The notes beneath the pieces were generated by a model that was not told where the DNA came from, did not search any database, and saw nothing but the letters and a program-made list of their open reading frames with translations. Positions 63,597 to 64,000 of a DNA stretch of 64,000 nt are shown here, one piece after another. Origin of the DNA: Herbidospora sakaeratensis (GTDB taxonomy: Bacteria; Actinomycetota; Actinomycetes; Streptosporangiales; Streptosporangiaceae); the NCBI RefSeq assembly GCF_001570525.1, contig NZ_BBXC01000017.1:184249-248248 (forward strand), written 5' to 3'. Numbering within the stretch: position 1 is the stretch's first letter; each line of letters opens with the position of its first letter. Made by a program: the position numbers and the translations under genes.

Positions 63597-63702
63597 TTTC
63601 GGGGTAACGGGGCGTTCGTTGAACTTCGTGCGGGCATGCGTCGCCGACCTCTGTTGATGGCCGACGGTGATACTCCTGGTGGGATCGGCGCGTGTAACGA
63701 TG

Positions 63703-63716
63703 TGTTATCGCTAACA
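63703..63716. promoter_or_regulatory. LacI-like operator, GH43 operon, distal
   Basis: TGTTATCGCTAACA again, 120 bp from the proximal site, a spacing that would allow DNA looping. The stretch 63551-63943 otherwise holds no gene I can support. Confidence 0.7.
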
Positions 63717-63943
63717 AATCAGGGGGTGGATACACGCGTGGATTCGGTCAGGACACGAAAGCACCCTTCGGATGGACGGGAGGCGGAGCGCCTCAACCGG
63801 GCATGCGGTCAAGAAGGTGGCAGTTATTTTCGGGTTATTTTCTGAACCTTTCGTCTGAAACTGTAAAGTGACCGGACACTCCAGACAAGAGCCTCTGAAC
63901 AAGATCCCGTAACAACCGCGAAACCTGATGCCCCCGGGAACGG

Positions 63944-63977
63944 CCTCGCCGCCGCGGTGGCACCCGCGGCGGCGAGG
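63944..63977 (-). terminator. Terminator hairpin of the gene entering from the right
   Basis: CCTCGCCGCCGCGG (63944-63957) pairs perfectly with CCGCGGCGGCGAGG (63964-63977) around 6 nt, directly after a reverse-strand stop codon at 63980-63982. Confidence 0.65.
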
Positions 63978-63979
63978 AG

Positions 63980-64000
63980 TCAGGCGTTTCCGGTCAGACC
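63980..64000 (-). CDS. C-terminal end of a gene outside the window
   Basis: Six codons (G-L-T-G-N-A) and a TGA on the reverse strand, followed by a strong hairpin. Too short to identify. Support comes only from the stop plus terminator layout. Confidence 0.35.
   Translation of the reverse strand, partial: GLTGNA

Overview
The window is high-GC actinobacterial DNA. Many starts are GTG, coupled genes overlap by ATGA or GTGA, and secreted enzymes end in CBM2 or ricin-type (CBM13) domains on Pro/Ser linkers. PaaX, PadR, HxlR and LacI regulators and an F420-type LLM remnant fit a soil or compost actinomycete. The family Streptosporangiaceae is my best guess, not a proof. No rRNA, tRNA or CRISPR array was seen.

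Left part (1-22 kb) is accessory and decaying. It starts with the N-terminus of a serine recombinase. Next come two directly repeated, hairpin-rich elements of about 125 bp that flank an HigBA-type toxin-antitoxin pair. Then there are IS5 and GntR scraps, a possible immunity gene, and a 2282-residue secreted protein ending in a NucA/NucB-type DNase domain. An IS3 remnant and a complete large serine recombinase follow. From 11.4 to 18.4 kb a cargo segment is bounded by a 51-bp direct repeat (47/51 identical). It holds a monooxygenase, the collapsed copy of a PaaX-esterase pair found intact at 22-24.5 kb, a secreted beta-propeller, a VOC/LysR pair, a DUF4262 protein, and an MNT/HEPN pair whose HEPN gene is broken. 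Beyond it lie a frameshifted DUF6461-like gene, an Imm21-like immunity gene, an LLM oxidoreductase remnant, a PadR/membrane-protein operon and a TNT (NAD glycohydrolase) toxin remnant.

Middle part (22-30 kb) is mostly ordinary: PaaX regulator, secreted alpha/beta hydrolase-CBM2, subtilisin-inhibitor-like protein, aldo/keto reductase, AraC, MmyB-type XRE, an ABM monooxygenase with its divergent HxlR regulator, and a TPR gene fragment.

Right part (30-64 kb) is a plant-polysaccharide island. Secreted enzymes are a GH10 xylanase-CBM13, two CE1/PHB-depolymerase-type esterases (one with CBM2, one with CBM13), a beta-helix GH141-like protein-CBM13, and two large GH43 proteins with FIMAH-type C-termini. 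Among these sits a PaaX-controlled set of amidohydrolase, MHS transporter and acyl-CoA ligase that could take up and activate the acid freed by feruloyl-type esterases.

Two import operons follow. The first (43-52.6 kb) has an ABC sugar importer, an enolase-superfamily sugar-acid dehydratase, a beta-helix GH141-like enzyme without a signal peptide and a COG3618 lactonase. It is bracketed by two FadR-type GntR genes that appear to share a 14-bp operator. The second (52.6-57.8 kb) has a LacI regulator, an ABC importer and a cytoplasmic GH68 enzyme, suggesting sucrose or fructo-oligosaccharide use. LacI-like sites of the form TGTTANCGCTNNCA precede the xylanase, the CBM13 esterase and the GH43 operon, pointing to one regulon.
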